From positions 1 to 64,000 of the forward strand of contig NZ_JAKSYO010000215.1 of assembly GCF_022829635.1 (NCBI RefSeq): DNA of 64,000 nucleotides, in the 5' to 3' direction. The first letter of the stretch is position 1. Every line of letters begins with the position of its first letter. Source of the DNA: Methylobacterium sp. E-066 (GTDB lineage: Bacteria; Pseudomonadota; Alphaproteobacteria; Rhizobiales; Beijerinckiaceae). Position numbers and translations under genes: made by a program. Below the pieces are notes generated by a model that made no database searches, was not told the DNA's origin, and saw only the letters and a program-made list of their open reading frames with translations. Shown one piece after another: positions 1 through 7,341 of the stretch.

Positions 1-401
1 CCTTCCTGCCAATCAGGGTTGTCCTTCGCTTCGTCCCAGACCTGCTTCAACTCAGTGAAGTCGTGCTCGACCTCCGGCGACATGAGCTTGCGCGCCGCCG
101 CCGTGCGCTTTGGTCCGGTCGCCTCGGCCGCGGCCTCCCGCCCGCTCAAACCCGCAACGCGTTGCGCTTTTGCCGGGTCGCCTTCCACGTGCCGAGCGAT
201 CCGCATGTAGAGCTGCGCCGTCCTGGGTGAGACCGTGGTGTTCAACCGCATCTAGGCGTCCCAACCACCGTGCGGGCCAGTCTCCTTGGCCTGGTCGAGC
301 AGCCGGCCGCACTCGACGGCGTACCGGGCGCCCTCGCGCTTGGCAGCCTCGACACCGGCATGAGCGGCGTTGATCGCACCGGCGATATTGGAATGGGTCA
401 T
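1..401 (-). pseudogene. DUF3102-like element protein, split by an in-frame stop; runs off the left edge
   Basis: Reading the minus strand from an ATG at 401, preceded by a GGAGG ribosome site, gives a 49-residue start (MTHSNIAGAINAAHAGVEAA...) and then a TAG at 254-252. The same frame continues immediately and reads MRLNTTVSPRTAQLYMRIA. Joined, the two parts resemble DUF3102 proteins of phages and plasmids, where a tryptophan-containing GEWxxWLxxN stretch precedes the SPRTAQ(L/R)YM motif. A single TGG-to-TAG change would explain the stop. The second part has its own ATG at 251 directly after the stop, so a restarted short product is possible. It is the last visible gene of the minus-strand element operon. 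The family assignment rests on motif recall only. Confidence 0.55.
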
Positions 402-452
402 CACGAATCCTCCGTTGCTAATGAATGATGCCGGGCTGCGATCCGAGCGCAG

Positions 453-2666
453 TCACTCCGCCGCCGCGCGCTTCAGCCACTCCAGCCCGCCGTCGTTCCG
501 TGCTTCCTCGCGCCAGTCGCCGACGACCACGATGCCCTTGGTTGTGGTCCAGCCCCTGAACCAAGCGTCGAAGGAGTCGGGATTGGCTGGATAGCCACGG
601 CCTCTTTGATCGCCTTCGACGACTGCGATCCAGCAAGGCCAGTTGCCCCCGCAGCCCATTATGGTGTGGGCCTCACGGCCAAGCAGATCGGCTCTGATGG
701 AGCGCTTGTGCGGGGGCGTGATGTCGAGCTTGTCCTCCAAGCTCACCAGCGGCCCCGCGCTAGCCTTCACGCAGCGCGAGATGGCGGAGATCGTGAACAC
801 CGTCACGATATGCTTGTTGGTGCGCTTCGACCGACGTTTTGGGTCTGACGCCACCATCGTTCCGCGGACCTTCGCCCGGTCGGCTACCTCCACGAGGTGA
901 TCGAGCATCGGCGTGATCATTTCCTCCAACACGCGCCCGATCTCACGCGCGTCCGAATTTATCTTACCCCCCTGTGCCGTTTGTGCCGTTTGTGCCGTTA
1001 GGTCAGTTTTTGGAGCTATTGGCGCTAATGGCACTATTGGCACAGGGGGGTAAGATCGCTCAGGAACCGAGCTATCGGCAAAAGGGCGGGTGACGGCGAC
1101 CTCCGGGTGAACCTCGTAACTCTGAGACTTCCGGCCCTTCACCTCGCCGGCCCGGGTGAAGCGCGGCCGGATCAGCCCCGCCTCTACGAGCTGCTTGCAA
1201 GCAGCCTCCATGTCGGCCGCGTCCCGCAGCATGCCGCCGACCTGGCGTCGGAGCTCGCGGGCGTTGAACTCGGGCAGCCGGTTCTGCCGGAGGTGCTGTG
1301 CCAATAGCATCCCGCGCCGCTCCACCATCGGAATCGTGGCGTCGCCGAAAACCCGCTCGGCCATCGGCAGGAAGTAGGCGTTCAACAGGTCGGCCGCCGC
1401 GGTGACCGCGTCCGCTGAGACGACCTGCGGCTCGGCCTGATCGGAGCCGCCGCACCACCACAGGAACTCCAGCACGGCGGACAGGCGCAGAGCGTGCCCG
1501 CGGGCCTTGCCGAGCGTACCAGCGAGCAGGCCGCTGGCCACGTGGCAGCGCTCGACGATGTCCCGGGCGAACGCCTCCAGCCGATCCTCCGCATCGCGGG
1601 CGAGCGGCACCAAGACCGGCTCCGGGTGCCCGAACTCGTCATGGAACTGCAGCAGATCGGTGAGCCGGGCGAACGCGCGCTGCATCGGCCCGTCGTCCTG
1701 CGCGCCGCGGGCTAGGTTGAAGTCCGGCTTCGTCTCAGGCCATGCCCAGAGCAGCCTGGAAGCCAACCCGTCGTCGGGCCCATTCAGGATCATCTCCAGC
1801 TTGTCCGGCTGAACGCCGCCGAGCACGCCGATGCTGAGATGCCGGATCCGTAGCGGCTCCGGGTTCTTCATCCGGTCGACGACGTAGGCGCGCCCGCCAT
1901 ACATCTCGATCGCAAACGCCCGGTCAGAGCCGCCGCCGCCGTACTTATCGAAGGCGCCGAGCCAGCCGGCCAGTTCGTCCCGCACGAGCAGCAGGCCGCG
2001 CGGCAGGCCAGCCGCCAAGGCGCCCAGCGCCTCGACCGTGGCATCCGCCACCCGGATCCGCGGCCGAACCGGCGCGGGCGGCTCCTGCGCGTCGGGCGGC
2101 ATCGCGGGCGGCGGGTCGCCGTTCTTCACGGCGGTGCGGACCTCGATCTTCCACGCCTCGACCCGAGCCTCGCAGGCCTGCTTGGCGGTGGCGTGCTCCT
2201 GCTGAACCTGCTCGAAGCCGTCGGCCATCCGATCCTCGGCGAAGCGCACGAGGTTGAAGGCCGCATCCATGCTCGGAGACTTGGATGAGGACGGCGGCCC
2301 TACCTCGGCACACCACAGGACCGGCGGCTCCGACCAAGCGGTACCAGCCTGGGGCCAGCGCACGTTGGCGATGGTGGCGCCGACGCTGGCGAGCAGGGCC
2401 ACCGCCACATAGTCCACCGGCGCGGACGCACCCTTGGCCTTGCGCTCGCACCACCCGGCCCAGGGGCCGAGCAGATGGAGAGGGAAGGCTGGCGGCGAGC
2501 GCCGCCCGGTACCGAGCAGGCTCAGGTCGGGGTCCGGCCAGGAACCAGACCCCCCTGTGCCGATAGTGCCGTTGGCGCCGTTAGGTTTGGTACGATCACC
2601 GTGACGGTGGTCATCGGCGGCCGAGCCGAGGCGAGACACCTCGGCAGCGAAATGCTGCGCCTTCAT
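453..2666 (-). CDS. DUF3987 family protein (element helicase/primase-like)
   Basis: 738 residues from an ATG at 2666, which follows an AGGAGG site and overlaps the upstream stop as ATGA. A longer open frame extends to 2795 but overlaps the preceding gene. The N-terminal ~50 residues are low-complexity (GANGTIGTGG). A degenerate P-loop, GPPSSSKS at about residues 123-130, is followed by RDELAGWLGAFDKYGGGGSDRAF and a GVQPDKL segment, which are typical of DUF3987 proteins found in prophages and integrative elements. These are thought to act as replication helicases or primase partners; the function is not shown here. A proline/alanine-rich linker (PPVPIVPLAPIAP) near residue 560 coincides with the inverted repeat at 961-1056. 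Confidence 0.8.
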   Translation of the reverse strand: MKAQHFAAEVSRLGSAADDHRHGDRTKPNGANGTIGTGGSGSWPDPDLSLLGTGRRSPPAFPLHLLGPWAGWCERKAKGASAPVDYVAVALLASVGATIANVRWPQAGTAWSEPPVLWCAEVGPPSSSKSPSMDAAFNLVRFAEDRMADGFEQVQQEHATAKQACEARVEAWKIEVRTAVKNGDPPPAMPPDAQEPPAPVRPRIRVADATVEALGALAAGLPRGLLLVRDELAGWLGAFDKYGGGGSDRAFAIEMYGGRAYVVDRMKNPEPLRIRHLSIGVLGGVQPDKLEMILNGPDDGLASRLLWAWPETKPDFNLARGAQDDGPMQRAFARLTDLLQFHDEFGHPEPVLVPLARDAEDRLEAFARDIVERCHVASGLLAGTLGKARGHALRLSAVLEFLWWCGGSDQAEPQVVSADAVTAAADLLNAYFLPMAERVFGDATIPMVERRGMLLAQHLRQNRLPEFNARELRRQVGGMLRDAADMEAACKQLVEAGLIRPRFTRAGEVKGRKSQSYEVHPEVAVTRPFADSSVPERSYPPVPIVPLAPIAPKTDLTAQTAQTAQGGKINSDAREIGRVLEEMITPMLDHLVEVADRAKVRGTMVASDPKRRSKRTNKHIVTVFTISAISRCVKASAGPLVSLEDKLDITPPHKRSIRADLLGREAHTIMGCGGNWPCWIAVVEGDQRGRGYPANPDSFDAWFRGWTTTKGIVVVGDWREEARNDGGLEWLKRAAAE
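961..1056. repeat. 18-bp inverted repeat enclosing 9-bp iteron-like repeats
   Basis: ATCTTACCCCCCTGTGCC at 961-978 is matched by its exact reverse complement at 1039-1056, with a 60-bp interior. The interior holds 9-bp direct repeats (GTTTGTGCC at 979-987 and 988-996) next to the left arm and related ...TGGC units with the same spacing next to the right arm. It lies inside the DUF3987 reading frame. The 9-bp period equals three codons, so protein-level repeats could contribute. The exact inverted arms and a third copy at 2548-2586 suggest a DNA role such as an origin. Confidence 0.6.
2548..2586. repeat. Third copy of the iteron-like block near the DUF3987 start
   Basis: CCCCCCTGTGCC followed by GATAGTGCC, GTTGGCGCC and GTTAGGT repeats the arm and 9-bp unit layout seen at 961-1005. 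It encodes the low-complexity GANGTIGTGG stretch close to the N-terminus of the DUF3987 protein. Confidence 0.5.
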
Positions 2667-2956
2667 ACGCGCGCCTCCTGATTCGAATGGGGTTGGGAGG
2701 CAGGCGCGGGCTGCCGCCGCTGGCGCTCGCGTTCCAACTGCTCGGTTAGATCGCCGAGCAAGTTTAAGGCAGCGCGGAATTCGGCCGCGGCGCACTTCAT
2801 CGAGTACCGGAGGCCGGCGTCGTCGCGCATGGCCGCATAGTCGCCGGCCATGTTGGCACGCATGCTGACGAGGGCCATCAACTCGGCGATGTGGGCCCGG
2901 TACTTGTCCGGGTCGCCATAGGCGTAATCGTTGGGGTTGAGGGTGGGGGCGCTCAT
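2663..2956 (-). CDS. Small element protein, unknown function
   Basis: 97 residues beginning MSAPTLNPNDYAYGDPDKY. The start is placed at 2956 because that ATG overlaps the upstream stop as ATGA; an in-frame start four codons earlier is less likely. The 3' end overlaps the DUF3987 start in the same way, so all three genes are probably translationally coupled. The second half is charged and probably helical (LNLLGDLTEQLERERQRRQ), perhaps a short coiled coil. No family recognised. Position between the AlpA-like gene and the helicase suggests an accessory replication or control role, by inference only. Confidence 0.6.
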   Translation of the reverse strand: MSAPTLNPNDYAYGDPDKYRAHIAELMALVSMRANMAGDYAAMRDDAGLRYSMKCAAAEFRAALNLLGDLTEQLERERQRRQPAPASQPHSNQEARV

Positions 2957-3168
2957 GCGCGCCCCCAACGGTCAGTCACCGTGAACGCCAACTCGGCGAT
3001 GGCGGAGGCGACGGCCGGCGTCAGACCGTAGCGTGCGGCGAGATACAGATCTTGCCGAAAGGCGGGGGCGGGAGTATTTCCTTGAGTGTCGGCCTGCGAA
3101 GCGAAAATCAAGGAAACCTGCCTCGGCCCGCGCTGAGCGCAGGTTTTCTTTTGCACGCTAAGCGGCAT
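2953..3168 (-). CDS. Small element protein, unknown function
   Basis: 71 residues from an ATG at 3168 that lies inside the last codons of the AlpA-like gene; a longer frame to 3252 would overlap that gene further. The C-terminal half (FRQDLYLAARYGLTPAVASAIAELAF) looks like a compact helical segment. Its stop overlaps the next start as ATGA. No family recognised. The operon position and overlaps support it being translated. Confidence 0.5.
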   Translation of the reverse strand: MPLSVQKKTCAQRGPRQVSLIFASQADTQGNTPAPAFRQDLYLAARYGLTPAVASAIAELAFTVTDRWGRA

Positions 3169-3355
3169 CCTTGGTCCGCGAGGCAGACTCCGCCTCACAC
3201 GCGCGCAGCCATTCCAGATCAGCCTCCGCCGAGATTCGGACGGAGTTGCCAAACTTCATGGTACGCGGCGCTTTGCCGGCCTTGATCAGGTTGTAGAAGG
3301 TTGCGCGGGAGATCTTCCGGTGCGCGCACCACTCGGGGATTGTCCAGACTTGCAT
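3158..3355 (-). CDS. AlpA/MerR-like helix-turn-helix protein (excisionase or activator)
   Basis: 65 residues. The N-terminal region WTIPEWCAHRKISRATFYNLIKAGKAP is a winged-helix DNA-binding segment, followed by the wing (TMKFGNSVRISAEADLEWLRACE). This is the AlpA / helix-turn-helix family 17 layout used by excisionases and by P4-type activators. The start is preceded by AGGTG. It sits between the integrase side and the replication side of the element, as in phage-satellite and genomic-island modules. By family it probably controls excision or transcription of the element; tandem GGAAACCGTC repeats just upstream (3421-3446) could be its binding sites. Confidence 0.75.
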   Translation of the reverse strand: MQVWTIPEWCAHRKISRATFYNLIKAGKAPRTMKFGNSVRISAEADLEWLRACEAESASRTKDAA

Positions 3356-3420
3356 CTATGCACCTGCCTTTGTCTGTGGCGGTGCACATGAGTAAGAGAC
3401 GGTGTTGGATGACGTCAGCC

Positions 3421-3446
3421 GGAAACCGTCGGAAACCGTCGGAAAC
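3421..3446. repeat. 2.6 tandem copies of a 10-bp repeat upstream of the AlpA-like gene
   Basis: GGAAACCGTC occurs at 3421-3430 and 3431-3440, followed by GGAAAC at 3441-3446. It lies in the 111-bp gap between the 186-aa gene and the AlpA-like gene, a natural place for binding sites of a small winged-helix protein. The role is inferred. Confidence 0.55.
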
Positions 3447-3466
3447 TCAAGGCGATTGATTTCCGG

Positions 3467-4027
3467 CTAACCTGTAGTCAGCGCCTTTCTGACTGCGTTG
3501 AAGAGCGGGCCAATCCGCTCTTTCATTTGAGTGTCGCCTGGCGCCTTCGCGCCAAGCTTTTCCTGAAGCACTCCGATGAACTCGCTCTGAGTTGCAGGAA
3601 GACCGTCAGTCGCAATGTGGCACGCAGCGGCAATAAAAACCGCGTCCCAATCGGCGGATGGGCGGCCGCCTTTGTTCTTCGGCTTCTCCTCCACCTTGGC
3701 AGACTCATCGTCCTCAGTCACGACTTCGATATTCGCAAATAGAGCGTGTTTATCTACATAAGTACCGATGTCTTCGTCTCGATAATTCTGAATGCCGACT
3801 TGCTGAGCAATGCCGAACGGCACGACCCCCGCATCCATGATCTGCCTGCCAGCGTCCGTTCCCCAAACTGTCGAATGTATTGGGGTGCAATGGCCGAACG
3901 GGTCGAAACATAGGGCCTTAAGCCGATTGCTCACGAGCAGCGTGCCTAAGATCGCAGCACCAACTTCGTCGCGTGCTTGCTCAAGGCTGATCAACTCTTC
4001 TGGTAGAAATGCCGGTGTGATTGTCAT
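3467..4027 (-). CDS. Unknown 186-aa element protein
   Basis: The start overlaps the integrase stop as ATGA at 4027-4024, so it is co-transcribed and probably coupled with the integrase. The N-terminal half (EELISLEQARDEVGAAILGTLLVSNRLKA ... VWGTDAGRQIMDAG) appears globular. The middle contains an acidic/lysine linker (EDDESAKVEEKPKNKGGRPSADWDAV) and the C-terminal part is helical (ATQSEFIGVLQEKLG ... MKERIGPLFNAVRKAL). The KNKGGRPSADWDA and C-terminal pattern is familiar from uncharacterised proteins encoded beside integrases in alphaproteobacterial islands. No catalytic motif is visible; it may be DNA-binding. Function unknown. Confidence 0.7.
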   Translation of the reverse strand: MTITPAFLPEELISLEQARDEVGAAILGTLLVSNRLKALCFDPFGHCTPIHSTVWGTDAGRQIMDAGVVPFGIAQQVGIQNYRDEDIGTYVDKHALFANIEVVTEDDESAKVEEKPKNKGGRPSADWDAVFIAAACHIATDGLPATQSEFIGVLQEKLGAKAPGDTQMKERIGPLFNAVRKALTTG

Positions 4028-5319
4028 CGCACCGACTGCATCGTCTCGACGTTGTTAGCCCCTGTGCCAAATCTCGGTGCGCCAGCCCGGATCGCGTCGG
4101 CAACGTAGCTCGGCGCGAGATGCCCGTAGTGTTTCTCAACCATGCGGGTGTCGGCGTGACCGAGGTTGCGGGACACCACCATCAGCGGGACGCCGGCCAT
4201 GACGGACAGCGAAGCCCAGGTATGTCGCAGCCCGTGGAATCCGATCGGAGGCGTGATCCTGCCGTTGGCACAAGCGTCCGCCATCGGCCGAAGTTGATGC
4301 GAGGCAGCCCACGGCTCACCGTTGGTCTTTACGAACATGCGTGCGGTGCTAGGACGGCCGGCTACGTGGCAGGCGAAGAACGCTGCGCCGTCGTCCGTCA
4401 ACACGATGTGGCGGGGCTTGCCCGATTTCGAGGTGCGGATCGCGACGGTGCCCGAGTCTGGGTTGAAGTCGCGGACCTCTAGGGCGCACAGTTCGCCGTA
4501 GCGGGCACCGGTCTCCAAACCGGCTTGAACCAAGGCACGGAAGCCCGGCTCGGCGGCATTGATCAGGCGCTTGGCCTCGGCGATCTTCAGGTAGCGCACG
4601 CGGGCGGCATCCACGTTCTCGAAGGGCTCGACGCGGCGCCAAGCCAGATCCGAGGAGATGCCCCCTCCCCTCCAGGCACGGTTCAGCGCGCCCTTCAGGA
4701 TCGTCAGGGTTCGGTTGGCCGACGAACGGCGCTTCCGCTTCGTCTCATCATCGACCGCCATCTCCCCATAGCGCTGCTCGTTGCCAGCCTTCGTCCGGAT
4801 CCGGGGCGCAGCCTTCGCCATGTCGGTGAGCCACGTCTCAAGCTGCTTGGTGGTGAGTGCCTCCACCTCAATGTCCCCAAGGATCGGCAGGATATGGGCC
4901 CCTGCCCTCTTGCGGGCATCGACACCGGTCTTCCGATTGGCGTCGAGGAAGTCGACGTAGGCGTTCACCGCGTCGCGGACGGTGAGCGGCCCAGTCTTTC
5001 CAGCGGCGCTATGCGCCCGCTGGACCATCCGGGAGCGAGCCAGATCCTGCGCCTGTCGGAAGCTCAGCACGGCGACGCCATCCGGGTCCGAGAAGTCGTC
5101 GGCTACGGCCAGCGTCTCGACCTCGTAATCGCGTTCGCCGATGTAGTGGCGGGCGACCCACTTGCCGGCGCCCTTCAGCGGCCGGCGGTAGCCGAGGTGC
5201 AGGCCCGGCTCCAGCGTGCGGTAGTACGGCTTCCCGCGCGGCTGCAGCCGCTGGCGAGCGGTGCGAGTCTCAAGGTTGGCGTCACGAACACTGCGGGCCA
5301 CGGTGGGGCTCCTCTGCAA
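4024..5319 (-). CDS. int: Tyrosine site-specific integrase
   Basis: 431 residues. The C-terminal catalytic domain has the complete tyrosine-recombinase set: Arg273 (ETGARYGEL), His362 and Arg365 (HGLRHTW), His388 (LGHADTR) and nucleophile Tyr398 (VEKHYGHL). A SAM-like core-binding domain (TVRDAVNAYVDFL...) precedes it from about residue 115, and the basic N-terminus would bind arm sites. It is the first gene of the element operon. The tRNA-Glu 3' fragment at 5451-5494 lies about 130 bp upstream of its start, as expected for a tRNA-targeting island integrase. No truncation is seen, so the element may still be mobile on the integrase side. Confidence 0.93.
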   Translation of the reverse strand: MQRSPTVARSVRDANLETRTARQRLQPRGKPYYRTLEPGLHLGYRRPLKGAGKWVARHYIGERDYEVETLAVADDFSDPDGVAVLSFRQAQDLARSRMVQRAHSAAGKTGPLTVRDAVNAYVDFLDANRKTGVDARKRAGAHILPILGDIEVEALTTKQLETWLTDMAKAAPRIRTKAGNEQRYGEMAVDDETKRKRRSSANRTLTILKGALNRAWRGGGISSDLAWRRVEPFENVDAARVRYLKIAEAKRLINAAEPGFRALVQAGLETGARYGELCALEVRDFNPDSGTVAIRTSKSGKPRHIVLTDDGAAFFACHVAGRPSTARMFVKTNGEPWAASHQLRPMADACANGRITPPIGFHGLRHTWASLSVMAGVPLMVVSRNLGHADTRMVEKHYGHLAPSYVADAIRAGAPRFGTGANNVETMQSVR

Positions 5320-5360
5320 GCGTTGTCCAACAGATGTCCAATATGCGTCCCTATACGCCC

Positions 5361-5450
5361 ATAGACAAGCCTAGGCTGCAATGAGCTATGTATCTGACTG
5401 CAAACGGAAATGCTGTACGGGGATAGACGCTCATAGACATTAGAGCGTCT
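5361..5450. promoter_or_regulatory. Candidate integrase arm sites and inverted repeat beside att
   Basis: ATAGAC occurs three times, at 5361-5366, 5423-5428 and 5433-5438. The exact inverted pair AGACGCTC (5425-5432) and GAGCGTCT (5443-5450) abuts the tRNA-like att core. Short repeats at this place fit arm-type or core-type integrase binding sites and could also affect the integrase promoter. Assignment is by position only. Confidence 0.4.
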
Positions 5451-5494
5451 CTTTCACGGCGAAAACACGGGTTCGATTCCCGTAGGGCGCGCCA
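5451..5494 (+). other. Attachment-site remnant: 3' part of a tRNA-Glu gene
   Basis: CTTTCAC is a tRNA-Glu(UUC) anticodon loop. It is followed by a T arm (ACGGG, TTCGATT, CCCGT) and an acceptor strand ending GCCA at 5494. Upstream sequence does not complete the tRNA: the five bases before the loop do not pair with those after it. This is therefore a duplicated tRNA 3' end, not a functional tRNA. It marks the right junction of the integrated element. Its orientation predicts an intact tRNA-Glu on the plus strand at the other junction, left of the window. Confidence 0.8.
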
Positions 5495-5813
5495 ACAATA
5501 TCAACTACTTAGCATGCTCGCTTTGCTGCGGTGTCCAGTTTGTGTCCTGCGGACGAGTCCGGACTTGCCCGTATCCATTCGGACGCTTCAGTGGTTCCGC
5601 AAAGGCGAATGTCACGCAATCTCGACCTCATCGCCTCTTAAAGCGCGCTAATTCGCTGTGGCATGTGGCGTGAACGAGCTGAAGCTCATTGTATGTGACG
5701 GAGCCAGCGCCAAGATGCTGCTGAAGGAAAAATTCCGTTCGGTGACCGGTCGGCGTGCCGGTCGCGGCGGCGGACGCGTCAGGTGCACAGCTTGGACGGC
5801 GGATGCTGCTCCG
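5495..5813. other. Stretch without recognisable gene between att and the IS701-like element
   Basis: Open frames here are short, lack convincing ribosome sites and resemble nothing known to me. A 3' segment rich in GGCGGCGGACG precedes the CTAG target duplication at 5814-5817. Confidence 0.5.
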
Positions 5814-5817
5814 CTAG

Positions 5818-7294
5818 CATTACAGTTGCATTCTTGACGAGGTTCTGACTCTCTGCGTCGCCATGATACGCGCATCATGGACGTCAGGGGCCTCGGTCGA
5901 GGCGACGCTGGAACTCTGGGCCTCGTCGCTGCGAGAGGTGAAGGGACGCATGCGCCCGCTGTTTACTCAGGAGCGGGTCGCGGCCTCGGCCGGGGCGTTC
6001 CTGGACGGACTGCTCGGCGCGGAGCGGCGCAAGACCGGTTGGATGCGGGCGGAAGCCGCGGGCGATCCCGGGCTCTGGCGTCAGCAGGCGGTGCTCGGTC
6101 GCGGACGCTGGGGCGCCGACACCCTGCGCGACGTGGTGCGGGATTATGCCCTGGAGACCCTGGCCGACCCGGACGCGGTTCTGGTTCTCGACGAGACAGG
6201 TTTCCTGAAGCAAGGCAAAGCCTCGTGCGGCGTCCATCGCCAGTACACCGGCTCGGCCGGCAAGATCACGAACTGTCAGATCGGCGTGTTCGCGGGCTAC
6301 GCCTCGCGGCACGGTCATGCCTTCATCGACCGGGCTTTGTACCTGCCCAGGACCTGGACTTCGGATCCAGCCCGGCTGGCCGCCGCCCACGTGCCGGAGG
6401 GGACGGGCTTTTCGACCAAGCCGGGATTGGCCCTGGCGATGATCGAGCGGGCGATCGCCGCCGGCGTGCCGTTCTCGTGGGTTGCAGCCGACACCGTCTA
6501 CGGGGTCGGCGACATCGAAATGGCGCTGCGCCGGGCGGGCAAGGGCTACGTGCTCGGGGTCAAGACCGATCACCGGTTCAAGGCCTGGGTCGGCAAGCCG
6601 CTGGTGGCCGGCACCGCCGAGGCGATCGCCGACGGCCTCGCACCGTCGGCCTGGATACGCCTGTCGGCGGGCGAGGGCACGAAGGGCGCGCGGCTGTACG
6701 ACTGGGCCTACTGCGCGTTGGCCGACCTCGATGGCGCCGCCTACGATCAGACTGGCCTTTGGACGCGCGGCCTGCTGATCCGCCGGAGCCTGGCCGACGG
6801 CGCGCGGGCGTACTTCACGACCTGGTGCCCGGCCGGCACGCCGATCGCGACCCTGGTGGCGGTCGAGGGCCAGCGTTGGACGATCGAGGACGCGTTCGAG
6901 ACCGCCAAGACCGAGCTCGGGCTGGCCCACAACGAGACCCGTTCCTGGCACGGCTGGCACCGGCACGTCAGCCTGGTGATGATGGCCTTCGCGCTGCTGG
7001 CGGTGATCCGCCATTACGCCAACGCGCCGCCCCCAAAAAGCTGCGCCCGGCCGAGGCTGCGCGCTCACTGATCCGCTGGTCGGTCCAGGAAATCCGCCGC
7101 ATCGCCGTGCGGCTGGCGCAACGGCGCATCCAGCCCGCTCACGTCATAGCGTGGTCGCTCTGGCGACGCGCGCATCAGGCTGCCGCCCGAAACGCCCATT
7201 TCAAACGTCGAGCTTCAGAAGCCAAAGGGCGTCAACGCCGTAAGCCCAGCAAAACACGCCGTCGTCGGGAAAACCAAACAACGCAACTGTAATG
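5818..7294 (+). mobile_element. IS701-family insertion sequence (1477 bp)
   Basis: Terminal inverted repeats start CATTACAGTTGC at 5818-5829 and are mirrored by GCAACTGTAATG at 7283-7294; similarity continues a few bases inward with mismatches. CTAG directly flanks both ends (5814-5817 and 7295-7298), a 4-bp YTAR-type target duplication typical of IS701. The single transposase gene fills the element and its stop lies inside the right repeat. Intact ends and target duplication suggest recent insertion. Confidence 0.9.
5863..7292 (+). CDS. IS701-family DDE transposase, requires a -1 frameshift near 7035
   Basis: The first frame (5863-7071, 402 aa) contains the IS701/DDE_5 core: VLVLDETGFLKQGK with the first catalytic Asp, WVAADTVYGVGDIE with the second, and WTIEDAFETAKTELGL toward the end. 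At about 7030-7040 the sequence CCG CCC CCA AAA AGC ends this frame in an unrelated tail (SCARPRLRAH). The -1 frame continues with KKLRPAEAARSLIRWSVQEIRRIAVRLAQRRI and a basic tail to a TAA at 7290-7292 inside the terminal repeat, which reads like the native C-terminus. C-CCA-AAA is a possible -1 slippery heptamer. A loss of one A from a homopolymer is the alternative. Confidence 0.85.
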
Positions 7295-7341
7295 CTAGCT
7301 AACACTTACGATCGGTGTGCAGTGGGCGCCTTACTGTGACC

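Noticed and set aside
52..312. 86-aa minus-strand frame at the left edge
   Set aside because: Out of frame with the DUF3102-like sequence, which explains the same DNA better.
3421..3446. CRISPR array start
   Set aside because: Units are 10 bp in direct tandem with no spacers and no cas genes.
5401..5500. A functional tRNA gene ending at 5494
   Set aside because: The T arm and CCA end are good, but the D arm, 5' acceptor strand and anticodon stem are missing, so it is an att remnant.
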